64,000 bases of DNA from an uncultured Polaribacter sp. (GTDB lineage: Bacteria > Bacteroidota > Bacteroidia > Flavobacteriales > Flavobacteriaceae), in the NCBI GenBank assembly GCA_943787375.1, contig CALSME010000007.1, positions 58,991 through 122,990 of the forward strand, given 5' to 3'. A program made the translations under genes and the position numbers. Each line of letters opens with the position of its first letter. The stretch's first letter is position 1. This document shows, in pieces, positions 8,552 to 17,413 of the stretch. Under the pieces are notes generated by a model. The model had not been told where the DNA came from. It did no database searches and worked only from the letters and a program-made list of their open reading frames with translations.

Positions 8552-9181
8552 TTAATTGACTACTTTAAAAATAGCCCAGGCATAAATTGCAAATCGAACA
8601 AATCGAAATAAACCAAAGAATACAACGTTTCTAAAAGAGTATTTTATCATTCCAGCAGCAACGCAAGCAATTGAAAATGGCAAGGGTAATAAAGCCCCTA
8701 CCAAAATTAAGAAACCACCCCATTTGCGGGTGTTTTTTAAATTTTCAGCCATTTTTACTTCCAAGTAATTTTTTACCGCTTTTATTTTTAAAGTCATTCT
8801 ACCCAAAAAGTAAGAAATTAATCCGCCTCCATAAGAAAGTGTGGCTAAAAGAGTTAGATTGAAAATGGGGTCTGGTGTTTTTTTAGACCACGCAATAAAT
8901 ATTTCTGGAGGTATTAAGCCTAATAAAGTTTCGGAGATGAAAAAAGTCGTTAACACACCAATTCGAGAAAACGTTTCGGTTAAGTTTTCTAAACCATCAT
9001 TGATGTCATAAATATATTTGTTAAACAAAAACAAACAAAAAACGACCAGCACTATGGGTAAAAAGGCTTTTTTTAGGCTTTCCCAAACAAACAAATAAAA
9101 GCCAGTTCTTCCATAATAGTTATGGAGTCTCTTGCCAATAAATGCAGTATTTTTTTTTCTTTTCTTTGCTTTTTTTTCCAA
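8552..9181 (-). CDS. YqaA-like VTT (SNARE-associated) membrane protein
   Basis: A 209-residue inner-membrane protein with a very basic N-terminus (MEKKAKKRKK) followed by a first membrane segment (about 39-54). The VTT/DedA-like core contains ETLLGLIPPEIF and a glycine-rich re-entrant stretch YGGGLISYFLGR, with GALLPLPFSIACVAAGM further on. DedA/YqaA relatives take part in lipid scrambling or membrane homeostasis; the exact role of this branch is not known. Divergent from aat. Confidence 0.82.
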   Translation of the reverse strand: MEKKAKKRKKNTAFIGKRLHNYYGRTGFYLFVWESLKKAFLPIVLVVFCLFLFNKYIYDINDGLENLTETFSRIGVLTTFFISETLLGLIPPEIFIAWSKKTPDPIFNLTLLATLSYGGGLISYFLGRMTLKIKAVKNYLEVKMAENLKNTRKWGGFLILVGALLPLPFSIACVAAGMIKYSFRNVVFFGLFRFVRFAIYAWAIFKVVN

Positions 9182-9261
9182 TCGGAAAGTATTTTAATTA
9201 TTTTGTAAAAATAAGAACTAATTTTGTGGAAACAGGTATGAAAAAAATATTAACAAATTTT

Positions 9262-9279
9262 TGTGATTCTTAAATCACA
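9262..9279. promoter_or_regulatory. Dyad TGTGATT-N4-AATCACA upstream of aat
   Basis: An 18-base inverted repeat (TGTGATTCTTAAATCACA) in the gap between the divergent VTT-protein and aat genes, 20 bases before the aat start codon. The half-sites recall Crp/Fnr-family operators, but the spacing fits neither the E. coli CRP site (TGTGA-N6-TCACA) nor the FNR site. It could also be a small hairpin. Confidence 0.35.
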
Positions 9280-9299
9280 TAAAAAAAACAACAATAATT

Positions 9300-9926
9300 T
9301 TGATTTGGCTTTCTGAAACAATCGATTTCCCTTCTTATGAAAATGCCACCAATGAAGGTGTGCTTGCTTTGGGTGGAGATTTGTCTGAAAAAAGGTTAAT
9401 TCACGCATATAAAAACGGAATTTTCCCATGGTATTCCGATGGAGAACCTATTGTTTGGTATTGTCCAGCAGAAAGAATGGTCCTATATCCTGAAGCATTG
9501 AAAGTTTCGAAATCGATGCGACAAGTCCTTAAAAAAAGCACCTATTCCATTACAGAAAATACGGCTTTTAAAGAAGTTATTTTTAACTGCAAGAATATTG
9601 AGAGAAATGATGGTTTAGGAACTTGGATCACCAATGAGATGGAGCAAGCGTATCTTAAATTACATAGTATGGGCATTGCAAAATCAATTGAAGTTTGGCA
9701 AGGAGATGAATTGGTTGGTGGTTTGTATGGGGTTGAAATTGGTAACGTGTTTTGTGGAGAAAGTATGTTTTCAAAAATCTCAAACGCATCGAAATTGGCA
9801 TTCATTCATTTGGTGCGAAAAGGAGGCTATAAATTGATCGATTGTCAGGTGCATAATGCGTATTTGGAAAGTTTAGGAGCTAGAGAAATTTCAAGGAATC
9901 AATTTTTACAGCTTTTAAAATCTTAA
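9300..9926 (+). CDS. aat: Leucyl/phenylalanyl-tRNA--protein transferase
   Basis: Adds Leu or Phe from the charged tRNA to N-terminal Arg/Lys of proteins, marking them for the ClpS/ClpAP N-degron pathway. The protein (208 residues) shows the family motifs LALGGDLS (22-29), GIFPWYSDGEPIVWYCP (40-56), VYGVEIGNVFCGESMFS-like residues near 146-160 and LIDCQVHNAYLESLGA (180-195). The start must be TTG at 9300-9302: no ATG is in frame nearby and the MIWLSE start aligns with the family. It is followed by the MazG-like gene. Confidence 0.95.
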   Translation: MIWLSETIDFPSYENATNEGVLALGGDLSEKRLIHAYKNGIFPWYSDGEPIVWYCPAERMVLYPEALKVSKSMRQVLKKSTYSITENTAFKEVIFNCKNIERNDGLGTWITNEMEQAYLKLHSMGIAKSIEVWQGDELVGGLYGVEIGNVFCGESMFSKISNASKLAFIHLVRKGGYKLIDCQVHNAYLESLGAREISRNQFLQLLKS

Positions 9927-9971
9927 ATATCTGGAAGACTTTGTAACTTTACACGCATAGAAAACTGAAAT

Positions 9972-10298
9972 ATGAATATAGAAAACGCTCAGAAGCAAGT
10001 AGATGATTGGATCAAAGCCCATGGTGTTCGTTATTTTAACGAGTTAACCAATATGGCACAACTTACCGAAGAGGTTGGTGAAGTAGCTAGAATCATCGCC
10101 CGAAGGTATGGGGAGCAAAGTGAAAAAGCATCAGATAAAAACAAAGATTTAGGGGAGGAGTTGGCAGATGTACTCTTTGTGATACTTTGTCTGGCAAACC
10201 AAACAGGTATTGATTTAAAAGACGCTTTTGAGAAAAAATTAGCTATTAAAACGCAACGTGATCACGATCGTCATCACAACAATCAAAAATTAAAATAA
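9972..10298 (+). CDS. MazG-like nucleotide pyrophosphohydrolase
   Basis: A 108-residue all-helical NTP pyrophosphohydrolase of the MazG/dUTPase-2 superfamily. The magnesium-binding acidic residues appear as LTEEVGEVARII (about 31-42) and DLGEELADVLFVILCL (58-73), that is EExxE and ExxD. The family hydrolyses nucleoside triphosphates to monophosphates, usually as house-cleaning. Its stop codon abuts the ATG of the next gene, so the two are translationally linked. Confidence 0.9.
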   Translation: MNIENAQKQVDDWIKAHGVRYFNELTNMAQLTEEVGEVARIIARRYGEQSEKASDKNKDLGEELADVLFVILCLANQTGIDLKDAFEKKLAIKTQRDHDRHHNNQKLK

Positions 10299-10547
10299 AT
10301 GAATTTTTTACAAAAAATAAAACAACAAGAATTTTGGAGCAATGTGCTAAAAGTGGCAATCCCGTTTTTTATCATTGTTACGCTATTCTCTCTTTTCTTT
10401 AATAGTTGGAAAGCAATTTTTGCTGGAGATTGGGCTGTAGTTTCTGAAATTAATTTTGATGCTGGGAAATGGAAAATTTTCTGGGGAACAAAAGTTGTTA
10501 TCTGTTTTATCTACGGGATGTATGTTACCAATAAGAATATGAAGTAA
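10299..10547 (+). CDS. Small two-helix membrane protein, function unknown
   Basis: An 82-residue protein with two predicted membrane segments, at about 17-36 (VAIPFFIIVTLFSLFF) and 60-76 (FWGTKVVICFIYGMYV). No family is recognised. The ATG directly follows the TAA of the MazG-like gene with no gap, a conserved-operon type of arrangement that makes it a real gene. Confidence 0.75.
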   Translation: MNFLQKIKQQEFWSNVLKVAIPFFIIVTLFSLFFNSWKAIFAGDWAVVSEINFDAGKWKIFWGTKVVICFIYGMYVTNKNMK

Positions 10548-10630
10548 TTGCTTAAATTTTAACACGCTCAGGCCAACATCCTCACAATTAATAAAAATTA
10601 ATTTTTTTTTATTTCATCGATGTGTAAGTC

Positions 10631-10668
10631 TAAGCGTGTTGAAGACTTTGTATGCTCCAACACGCTTA
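10631..10668. terminator. Bidirectional terminator hairpin
   Basis: Perfect 11-base arms TAAGCGTGTTG (10631-10641) and CAACACGCTTA (10658-10668) with a 16-base loop. It lies between the convergent membrane-protein gene and the BNR/VPS10 gene. The rest of this 137-base gap is AT-rich and shows nothing else. Confidence 0.65.
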
Positions 10669-10684
10669 TTTAGACACAGTAGAA

Positions 10685-13600
10685 TCAATCCAATTGAATA
10701 AAATCGATGGTACTTTCTTTTACCTTTTTATTCAATGCTTGTACTTTGATTTCAAACAAAGTATATAGTTTTGCCAATTCGATGTCAATTTTTTTAGTGA
10801 TCTCATTTTTAAAATCAACTTCTTGTTGTGTTGGCTTGTAGTTTCCAACTCGTGTTAATGAATTGATGTGCGCCAATTTATTATTCAACCGAATCGGATA
10901 GTTTAGTGGATCTTGTCCGCTTTTACTTTTGGTTTGATACAAAACTACTTCTATGGCTGTCATTTCTGTGACCAATTTGTCAGCAAAATCAATCAATTCC
11001 TTGTGCTTTTTCTTGTCAGAAATTGATTTTTTTAATGTCGCTATTTGTGTGCTTACTTTTTTCACATTCTTCAAGGCAGTATGAATTTCTGTAACTTTTT
11101 TATTGATGTCATTAATAAATTCAAACTGGGCTTTCATGTCTTCTTCAGAAGCTTCAGAGACAGGGTTTCTTAATAGTGAAAAGGATTGTTTTTGGGTTTT
11201 GTCATTTACTGACAATTCAACGGTATATTCCCCAGGTAAAGCCATTGGGCCATTTAAAGAAGCCCACCATAAAATCATTCCTTTTACTTTTTCGGCACCT
11301 TCATACATCATGTTCCAATAGAAAATATTATTTCCTTCTTCAACTGTTAATAGGCTTTCTTTTTTGTCTTTATTAGGTTGGTTACTAAAGGTCTTTACTA
11401 ACTGATTTTTCGCATCAAAAACACGGAGAGCGATGCTGTCTTTTTCTCCTATTTTTTTGATAAAAAAATTGAAGGCAGCACCTCCTGGATGATTGGTTCC
11501 TGCGGTTCTTGAGGTGCGTCCGTTTCCTCCTCCCATTCGATATGCATCTTGAGGTTTGAAAAGCACAACCTCCTGTTGCATCAACGCTTTGTTTAATTGA
11601 TGAATTGGCGTTAAGTCGTCTATAATCCACAAAGATCTTCCTTGAGTTGCTGCAATTAAATTGTCATTTTTAATAGCCAAATCGGTAATGGGTACAATGG
11701 GTAAATTTTGTTGAAATTGTTGCCATTTTTTGCCATCATTAAAAGAAATATACATGCCACGTTCTGATCCGGCATATAGCAATCCTTTTCTTTTAGGGTC
11801 TGCTTTCAATGCTCTTGTAAAAGCTTCCTCTCCAATTCCATCAACAATTAATTTCCAAGATTTTCCGTAGTTTTCCGTTTTATAAATATACGGTCTGTAA
11901 TCTCCTGTTTTGTATTTTGTACCTACAATATAAGCGCCTCCTTTTGTAAAAGGAGCTACCTCTATGCTATTAATCATCATCCATTCTGGCATTTTTTTAG
12001 GGGTGATGTCGGTCCAAGTTTTACCTCCATTTTTTGTGATATGCACCAAGCCGTCATCAGAACCTACCCAAATTAGGTCTTTTTCATACTTGGATTCTAC
12101 TGCTGCGAAAATGGTCCCATAATATTCTACACTGGTATTGTCTTTGGTAATTGGACCTCCAGAGGGACCTAGTGTTTTTGGATCGTTCCGTGTTAAATCT
12201 GGACTAATCACTTCCCAAGACTGTCCTTCATTTTCAGTTTTATGCAAATGATTTGATGCAGCATACAATCGATTGGTTGTATTGGGTGAAAAGAAGATTG
12301 GAAAATTCCATTGAAAACGATATTTAGAATCGATTGCACCGTGCCCCATTGGGTCGTCTGGCCAAACATTGATGGCTCTTGTTTCTCCTGTTTTATGGTT
12401 TCTTCTTGTAAGTAATCCACTATAACTTCCGCCATAAACAATGTCGTTGTTCGTTGGATCTACAGCGATATGCGCACTTTCGCCACCCGCCGTAGATTCC
12501 CAATCACGCTCGTTTATAAAACGTCCATTTGTTCGATGCGGAATTCGTAATGTTGAATTGTCTTGTTGTGCGACATAAATTCGATACGGAAAATGATTGT
12601 CTGTGGTTACTCTGTAAAACTGAGATGTGGGCTGATTCATATAGGTACTCCAGTTTTCTCCCGCATCAAAAGAAACTTGAGCACCACCGTCATCTGCAAT
12701 CACCATTCGTTGATTGTCTTCGGGGGCAATCCATAAATCGTGATGATCGCCGTGGGGTGCATTAAATGTGGTATAGGTTTTCCCTCCATCAGTAGATTTG
12801 TGATATCGAACATTCAATACATATAAAATGTCTTCGTCCTGTGTGTCTGCATACAAACGAGTATAGTACCAAGCTCTTTGTCTTAATTTGCGTTCCGCAT
12901 TTATTAATTTCCAAGTTTTCCCTGCATCGATAGATTTGTAAACACCCCCTTTTTCGTTTTCGATGAGTGCCCATACAATATCAGAATTTACTGGCGAAAC
13001 AGTAACGCCGCTAATACCCCAGGTTCCTTTGGGAAGTCCTTTATGGGTAGATATATTTACCCAAGTATCCCCGCCATCAGTACTTTTGTAGAGTGCGGAT
13101 CCTTTTCCGCCAGAGGATAAACTGTAGGGTGTTCTTCTAACGTCCCAGGTGGTTGCATATAAAATTCTTGGATTGTTTGGATCGATAATTAAATCAATAG
13201 CTCCTGAGTTTTCATCGGCAAAAAGTACGCGTTTCCAATTTTTTCCTCCATCAATCGATTTGTAAACGCCTCTTTCTTTGGTTGGTTTGTAGAGGTCGCC
13301 CAGAACTGCTGCAAAAACAATTTCAGCATTTTTAGGGTGAATTCTCATTCTCGGAATGTGTCTTGAATTTTTTAAACCGATATGTTCCCAGGTTTTACCT
13401 GCATTTTCAGATTTCCAAATTCCGTCTCCTGAAGAAACATTTCCTCGAACGGTTTTTTCTCCCATTCCAACATATATGACATTGTTATCACTCTCAGAAA
13501 CCGCAACAGCACCTACAGATCCTCCAAAGAATCCGTCAGAAATGTTTGTCCAAGTGTTTCCCGCATCGGTTGTTTTCCAAACGCCACCACCTGTACTTCC

Positions 13601-13792
13601 CATGTAAAAAAGATTGGCTTTGCCAGCAACACCAGTTACAGTAGCACTTCGCCCGCCTCTATGGGGCCCAATATTTCGCCATTTTGTTGCACTAAAATAT
13701 TCCGAAGAAATTTTGCTAGCTTTTTTTTGTGCAGTAACTTTGACATTCACGGAAAGAACGAGGCAAATTGCCAGAAGGAAGTATTTTTTCAT
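10685..13792 (-). CDS. Secreted VPS10/BNR-repeat beta-propeller protein
   Basis: A 1035-residue exported protein. The signal peptide is at 1-21 (MKKYFLLAICLVLSVNVKVTA). From about 30 to 740 it consists of sortilin/VPS10-type and BNR (Asp-box) repeats, each with the S-x-D-x-G-x-T-W pattern (KTTDAGNTW, KSENAGKTW, KSIDGGKNW, KSTDGGDTW, KSIDAGKTW and so on), forming one or two beta-propellers. The C-terminal 250 residues hold an Ig-like beta domain (VELSVNDKTQKQSFSLLRNP) and then helices with likely coiled coil (NKKVTEIHTALKNVKKV). Bacterial members are often annotated as glycosyl hydrolases or sialidase-like proteins without proven activity. No type IX sorting domain is seen. Confidence 0.85.
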   Translation of the reverse strand: MKKYFLLAICLVLSVNVKVTAQKKASKISSEYFSATKWRNIGPHRGGRSATVTGVAGKANLFYMGSTGGGVWKTTDAGNTWTNISDGFFGGSVGAVAVSESDNNVIYVGMGEKTVRGNVSSGDGIWKSENAGKTWEHIGLKNSRHIPRMRIHPKNAEIVFAAVLGDLYKPTKERGVYKSIDGGKNWKRVLFADENSGAIDLIIDPNNPRILYATTWDVRRTPYSLSSGGKGSALYKSTDGGDTWVNISTHKGLPKGTWGISGVTVSPVNSDIVWALIENEKGGVYKSIDAGKTWKLINAERKLRQRAWYYTRLYADTQDEDILYVLNVRYHKSTDGGKTYTTFNAPHGDHHDLWIAPEDNQRMVIADDGGAQVSFDAGENWSTYMNQPTSQFYRVTTDNHFPYRIYVAQQDNSTLRIPHRTNGRFINERDWESTAGGESAHIAVDPTNNDIVYGGSYSGLLTRRNHKTGETRAINVWPDDPMGHGAIDSKYRFQWNFPIFFSPNTTNRLYAASNHLHKTENEGQSWEVISPDLTRNDPKTLGPSGGPITKDNTSVEYYGTIFAAVESKYEKDLIWVGSDDGLVHITKNGGKTWTDITPKKMPEWMMINSIEVAPFTKGGAYIVGTKYKTGDYRPYIYKTENYGKSWKLIVDGIGEEAFTRALKADPKRKGLLYAGSERGMYISFNDGKKWQQFQQNLPIVPITDLAIKNDNLIAATQGRSLWIIDDLTPIHQLNKALMQQEVVLFKPQDAYRMGGGNGRTSRTAGTNHPGGAAFNFFIKKIGEKDSIALRVFDAKNQLVKTFSNQPNKDKKESLLTVEEGNNIFYWNMMYEGAEKVKGMILWWASLNGPMALPGEYTVELSVNDKTQKQSFSLLRNPVSEASEEDMKAQFEFINDINKKVTEIHTALKNVKKVSTQIATLKKSISDKKKHKELIDFADKLVTEMTAIEVVLYQTKSKSGQDPLNYPIRLNNKLAHINSLTRVGNYKPTQQEVDFKNEITKKIDIELAKLYTLFEIKVQALNKKVKESTIDFIQLD

Positions 13793-13847
13793 AGGGGTTC
13801 GCTATTGTTTTCGAGTCTAAAAATAAGAATTAAAATCAGGTTTTAGA

Positions 13848-15077
13848 ATGGACATCTTGTTAAATGTTAGTACGAGTGCAAAAATTATTGAGAAAATAGT
13901 AATTTCTGGATCTAAAAGTGAGTCGAACCGATTGCTAATTTTACAACAATTGTTTCCAGAAATTTCGATAGAAAATTTATCAGATTCAGATGATTCGATA
14001 CATTTGCAGCATGCTCTTTCTACGAAAGCGTCTTTAATAGATATTGGTCATGCTGGAACTGCAATGCGTTTTTTGGTTGGTTATTTTGCTTCTAAACAAA
14101 ACAGTGAGGTAATCTTAACAGGTTCTGAAAGGATGCAGCAAAGACCCATTGGTATTTTAGTGGAAGCGTTAAGAGACTTGGGAGCAGACATTTTTTATGA
14201 AGAAAATGAAGGATATCCACCAGTAAGAATTAAAGGAAAAGCCATTATAAAAAACAACGTACAAATTAATGGAAACGTGAGTAGTCAATATATATCCTCT
14301 TTAATCTTAATGGGAACTCACTTAGCAAAAGGGATAACCATTGAGTTGACGGGTAAAATTACTTCGATCCCATATATAAATATGACTTTGAGTTTGTTGA
14401 ATCAATTGGAAATTTCAACACATTTTGAAGGGAATACCATTCAAGTTTTACCAGCAAAAAAGCTTCAAAAGCAAACGGTGGTTGTAGAATCTGATTGGAG
14501 TTCTGCTTCTTATTTTTATTCTGTTGCAGCGTTTAGTGAAGTTGGATCTGAAATTCAATTGTCTGCCTATAAAAAAGAAAGTTTACAGGGAGATTCCTGT
14601 TTGGCAGAAATTTATACTCACTTTGGTGTTGAAACGGTTTTTGACCAAAATACAATCACCTTAAAAAAAGTAAGTGCATCAGAAGCGGGGCTTTTAACCC
14701 TCGATCTAAAGAATGCTCCAGACATTGCACAAACCATTGCGGTTACTTGCTTTGGACTGGGTGTCACGTGTCATTTAACAGGGCTCCACACCTTAAAAAT
14801 TAAGGAAACAGATCGGTTAGAAGCATTGGAAGCGGAATTAAAAAAATTAGGGGCTTCTATCTCAATTACCAATGAAAGCTTATCGCTTTCAACATCGGAG
14901 GTAATGCATGAGAATATTGCAATCAAAACCTACAACGATCATAGAATGGCAATGGCTTTCGCACCTTTGGCTTTTAAAGTGCCAATTGCTATTTTAAATG
15001 CTGAAGTGGTTTCTAAATCCTATCAAAAATTCTGGAAAGACATGCAGCAAATTGGGATTCAAATTAAAGAACTGTAA
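13848..15077 (+). CDS. aroA: 3-phosphoshikimate 1-carboxyvinyltransferase (EPSP synthase)
   Basis: Joins phosphoenolpyruvate to shikimate-3-phosphate in the sixth step of the shikimate pathway. The 409-residue protein has the substrate motif [10 protein letters not shown] (21-30, with Lys23 and Arg28), GTAMRF at 70-75, KETDRLEAL near 323 and the C-terminal [11 protein letters not shown] near 365. The N-terminus is normal for flavobacterial AroA. It diverges from the BNR gene with a 55-base gap and is followed by queA. Confidence 0.96.
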   Translation: MDILLNVSTSAKIIEKIVISGSKSESNRLLILQQLFPEISIENLSDSDDSIHLQHALSTKASLIDIGHAGTAMRFLVGYFASKQNSEVILTGSERMQQRPIGILVEALRDLGADIFYEENEGYPPVRIKGKAIIKNNVQINGNVSSQYISSLILMGTHLAKGITIELTGKITSIPYINMTLSLLNQLEISTHFEGNTIQVLPAKKLQKQTVVVESDWSSASYFYSVAAFSEVGSEIQLSAYKKESLQGDSCLAEIYTHFGVETVFDQNTITLKKVSASEAGLLTLDLKNAPDIAQTIAVTCFGLGVTCHLTGLHTLKIKETDRLEALEAELKKLGASISITNESLSLSTSEVMHENIAIKTYNDHRMAMAFAPLAFKVPIAILNAEVVSKSYQKFWKDMQQIGIQIKEL

Positions 15078-15094
15078 ATTAAACAGGGAAACAC

Positions 15095-15126
15095 TTGACA
15101 ACGCCTATTCCGATATCGTATCTTTG
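15095..15126 (+). promoter_or_regulatory. Promoter of queA
   Basis: TTG at 15095-15097 and TATCTTTG at 15119-15126 are 21 bases apart, a fair Bacteroidota -33/-7 pair. It lies just after the aroA stop codon and 24 bases before the queA ATG. Confidence 0.55.
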
Positions 15127-15150
15127 CCGCCTTTACATCAAATAAAACTT

Positions 15151-16200
15151 ATGAAACTATCTCAGTTCGAATTCGAATTACCCGAAGAATTAATTTCAAA
15201 ATATCCAGCAAATCATCGAGATGAATCTCGTTTGATGGTGGTCAATAGAAAAGAAGGTACTATAGAACATAAACTTTTCAAAGACGTTATTGATTACTTC
15301 GAAGAAGGTGATGTAATAATGTTGAATGATACCAAGGTTTTTCCTGCCAGAATGTATGGTAATAAGGAAAAAACAGGTGCAAGAATTGAAGTTTTTTTAT
15401 TAAGAGAATTAAATGCAGAGAACAGATTGTGGGATGTATTGGTAGATCCAGCAAGAAAAATTAGAATCGGAAACAAATTATTTTTTGGAGAAGATGATAG
15501 TTTAGTTGCCGAAGTGATTGACAATACAACTTCTAGAGGAAGAACATTACGTTTCTTATTTGACGGAAGTTATGAGGAATTTAGAGCGAAGTTATTGGAA
15601 TTAGGGGAAACCCCTTTACCAAAATTAATCGGTAGAGACGTAGAAGAAATAGACAAAGAAAGATATCAAACTATTTTTGCAAAAAATGAAGGAGCAGTAG
15701 CTGCACCATCTGCAGGATTGCACTTTTCTAAACACTTGCTAAAACGTTTAGAAATTAAAGGTGTCGAATTTGCAGAAACAACATTACATGTTGGCTTGGG
15801 TACTTTTGCACCGGTTGAGGTAGAAGATTTATCGAAGCATAAAATGGATTCTGAGCAAATTGTTATTTCTCCAAATTCTGCAGACAAAATAAATTCTGCT
15901 AAAATAGAAAAAAGAAGAATTTGTGCAGTAGGAACCACTGTTATGAGAACAGTAGAGTCTTCGGTTTCTGCAAGTCGACAATTAAACCCATTTACAGGTT
16001 GGACCAATAAATTTCTTTTCCCTCCTCATGAGTTTAGTATTGCAAACAGCATGATTTCAAACTTTCACAAACCAAAATCTACTTTATTAATGTCTGTTGC
16101 CGCTTTTGGAGGCTATGACTTAATAATGGAAGCCTATAAAGTTGCCATCAAAGAAAAATATAAATTCTATGCTTATGGAGATGCAATGTTGATTATCTAA
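15151..16200 (+). CDS. queA: S-adenosylmethionine:tRNA ribosyltransferase-isomerase
   Basis: Transfers and rearranges the ribosyl part of SAM onto preQ1 in tRNA to form epoxyqueuosine. I use the ATG at 15151 ([20 protein letters not shown]), giving 349 residues; the open frame extends upstream into the aroA 3' end but the family begins here. Typical motifs are [13 protein letters not shown] (about 58-70), [12 protein letters not shown] (180-191), [14 protein letters not shown] (207-220) and [18 protein letters not shown] (305-322). A clear terminator follows the stop. Confidence 0.96.
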   Translation: MKLSQFEFELPEELISKYPANHRDESRLMVVNRKEGTIEHKLFKDVIDYFEEGDVIMLNDTKVFPARMYGNKEKTGARIEVFLLRELNAENRLWDVLVDPARKIRIGNKLFFGEDDSLVAEVIDNTTSRGRTLRFLFDGSYEEFRAKLLELGETPLPKLIGRDVEEIDKERYQTIFAKNEGAVAAPSAGLHFSKHLLKRLEIKGVEFAETTLHVGLGTFAPVEVEDLSKHKMDSEQIVISPNSADKINSAKIEKRRICAVGTTVMRTVESSVSASRQLNPFTGWTNKFLFPPHEFSIANSMISNFHKPKSTLLMSVAAFGGYDLIMEAYKVAIKEKYKFYAYGDAMLII

Positions 16201-16222
16201 GAAATTCAGCAATTCAAGAATT

Positions 16223-16255
16223 AAAAACTGGTACTTCATTTAGGTGCCAGTTTTT
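16223..16255 (+). terminator. Terminator after queA
   Basis: Arms AAAAACTGGTAC (16223-16234) and GTGCCAGTTTTT (16244-16255), 12 pairs with one T:G wobble, 9-base loop, running into seven T. It ends 22 bases downstream of the queA stop region. Confidence 0.8.
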
Positions 16256-16262
16256 TTATGCA

Positions 16263-16270
16263 TATTTTTG
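16263..16270 (+). promoter_or_regulatory. Putative -7 element of rlmN
   Basis: TATTTTTG matches the TAnnTTTG -7 consensus and lies 37 bases before the TTG start of rlmN, directly after the queA terminator. No good -33 TTG is seen. Confidence 0.35.
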
Positions 16271-16307
16271 CAACCGTGCTATTTTTTAACCGTTTAACCA
16301 TTTTACA

Positions 16308-17345
16308 TTGAATAAAAAGAAAGACATCAGAGCATTAACGAAAGAGGCATTAAGAGATTTTTTTGTTGAAAATGGCGATAAAGCATTTCGTGGAAATCAA
16401 GTGTACGAATGGTTGTGGAGTAAAGCATCTCACACTTTTGAAGATATGACCAATGTTTCTAAAGCGACCAGAGCAATGTTGGAAGAGAACTTTGTTATCA
16501 ATCATATAAAGGTAGATTCGATGCAAAGAAGTAAAGATGGTACCATTAAAAACGGGATAAAATTACACGATGGTTTTATTGTAGAATCGGTTTTAATACC
16601 TACACCAAAAAGAACAACAGCCTGTGTTTCTAGTCAAGTTGGATGTAGTTTAGATTGCAAGTTTTGTGCAACTTCTCGCTTAAAGAGAATGCGAAATTTG
16701 AATCCAGATGAAATTTATGATCAAGTAGTTGCCATTGATAATCAAAGTCGATTGTATCACAATCATAAGCTGTCTAATATTGTTTTTATGGGCATGGGAG
16801 AACCTTTAATGAATTACAACAACGTCATTAAATCTATCGAAAAAATTACGTCACCAGAAGGCTTAGGGATGTCTCCAAAAAGAATTACCGTATCCACTTC
16901 TGGCGTGCCAAAAATTATCAAAAAAATGGCAGATGACGAAGTAAAATTCAATTTAGCTGTCTCGTTACACTCTGCAATAGACGAAGTACGAACTTCAATT
17001 ATGCCTTTTAATACGAATTTTCCTTTAGATGATTTAAGAGCATCTTTGGAATATTGGTATGAAAAAACGGAGCGTATCATTACCTATGAATACATAGTTT
17101 GGAAAGGGATTAACGATCGAAAAGAAGATATTCAAGCCTTGGTAAAGTTTTGTGGTTATGTGCCCTGTAAAGTCAACTTAATAGAGTACAACCCGATAGA
17201 TGATGGAGAGTTTCAGCAAGCAAGCTCTTCCGCGATTAATAGTTATATCTCCAACCTTGAAATGCATGACATTACTGTAAATGTGCGTCGTTCTCGAGGA
17301 AAAGATATTGATGCTGCTTGTGGCCAATTGGCCAATAAATCGTAA
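16308..17345 (+). CDS. rlmN: 23S rRNA / tRNA adenine C2-methyltransferase RlmN
   Basis: Radical SAM enzyme that methylates C2 of A2503 in 23S rRNA and A37 in some tRNAs. The 4Fe-4S motif CSLDCKFC gives C113, C117 and C120. The second mechanistic cysteine is C338 in DAACGQL at the C-terminus, as in E. coli RlmN. The 345-residue product starts at TTG (16308-16310, MNKKKDIRALTKE); no in-frame ATG precedes the conserved region, and the start aligns with the family. Transcribed from its own region after a terminator. Confidence 0.95.
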   Translation: MNKKKDIRALTKEALRDFFVENGDKAFRGNQVYEWLWSKASHTFEDMTNVSKATRAMLEENFVINHIKVDSMQRSKDGTIKNGIKLHDGFIVESVLIPTPKRTTACVSSQVGCSLDCKFCATSRLKRMRNLNPDEIYDQVVAIDNQSRLYHNHKLSNIVFMGMGEPLMNYNNVIKSIEKITSPEGLGMSPKRITVSTSGVPKIIKKMADDEVKFNLAVSLHSAIDEVRTSIMPFNTNFPLDDLRASLEYWYEKTERIITYEYIVWKGINDRKEDIQALVKFCGYVPCKVNLIEYNPIDDGEFQQASSSAINSYISNLEMHDITVNVRRSRGKDIDAACGQLANKS

Positions 17346-17354
17346 ATAGATTAT

Positions 17355-17387
17355 AGACCTGTCAGGTTTTTAAAACCTGACAGGTCT
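17355..17387. repeat. Intergenic 33-base palindrome (REP-like)
   Basis: A perfect inverted repeat: AGACCTGTCAGGTTTT, one central T, then its exact complement. It lies between rlmN and the polyprenyl synthetase gene, 9 bases after the rlmN stop. I recall very similar AGACCTGTCAGG...CCTGACAGGTCT palindromes between genes in other flavobacterial genomes, which suggests a dispersed REP-type element. It could also terminate rlmN transcription. Confidence 0.7.
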
Positions 17388-17400
17388 TGTTTAAATTTCG

Positions 17401-17408
17401 TAATTTTG
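17401..17408 (+). promoter_or_regulatory. -7 element just upstream of polyprenyl synthetase
   Basis: TAATTTTG matches TAnnTTTG and ends 5 bases before the ATG at 17414. If used, transcription would start at or next to the start codon, a leaderless message. No proper -33 TTG at the usual distance. Confidence 0.4.
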
Positions 17409-17413
17409 TGCAC

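Noticed and set aside
15666..16007. A 113-residue minus-strand frame lying opposite queA.
   Set aside because: Fully antisense to a well-conserved gene, with no domain and no promoter of its own.
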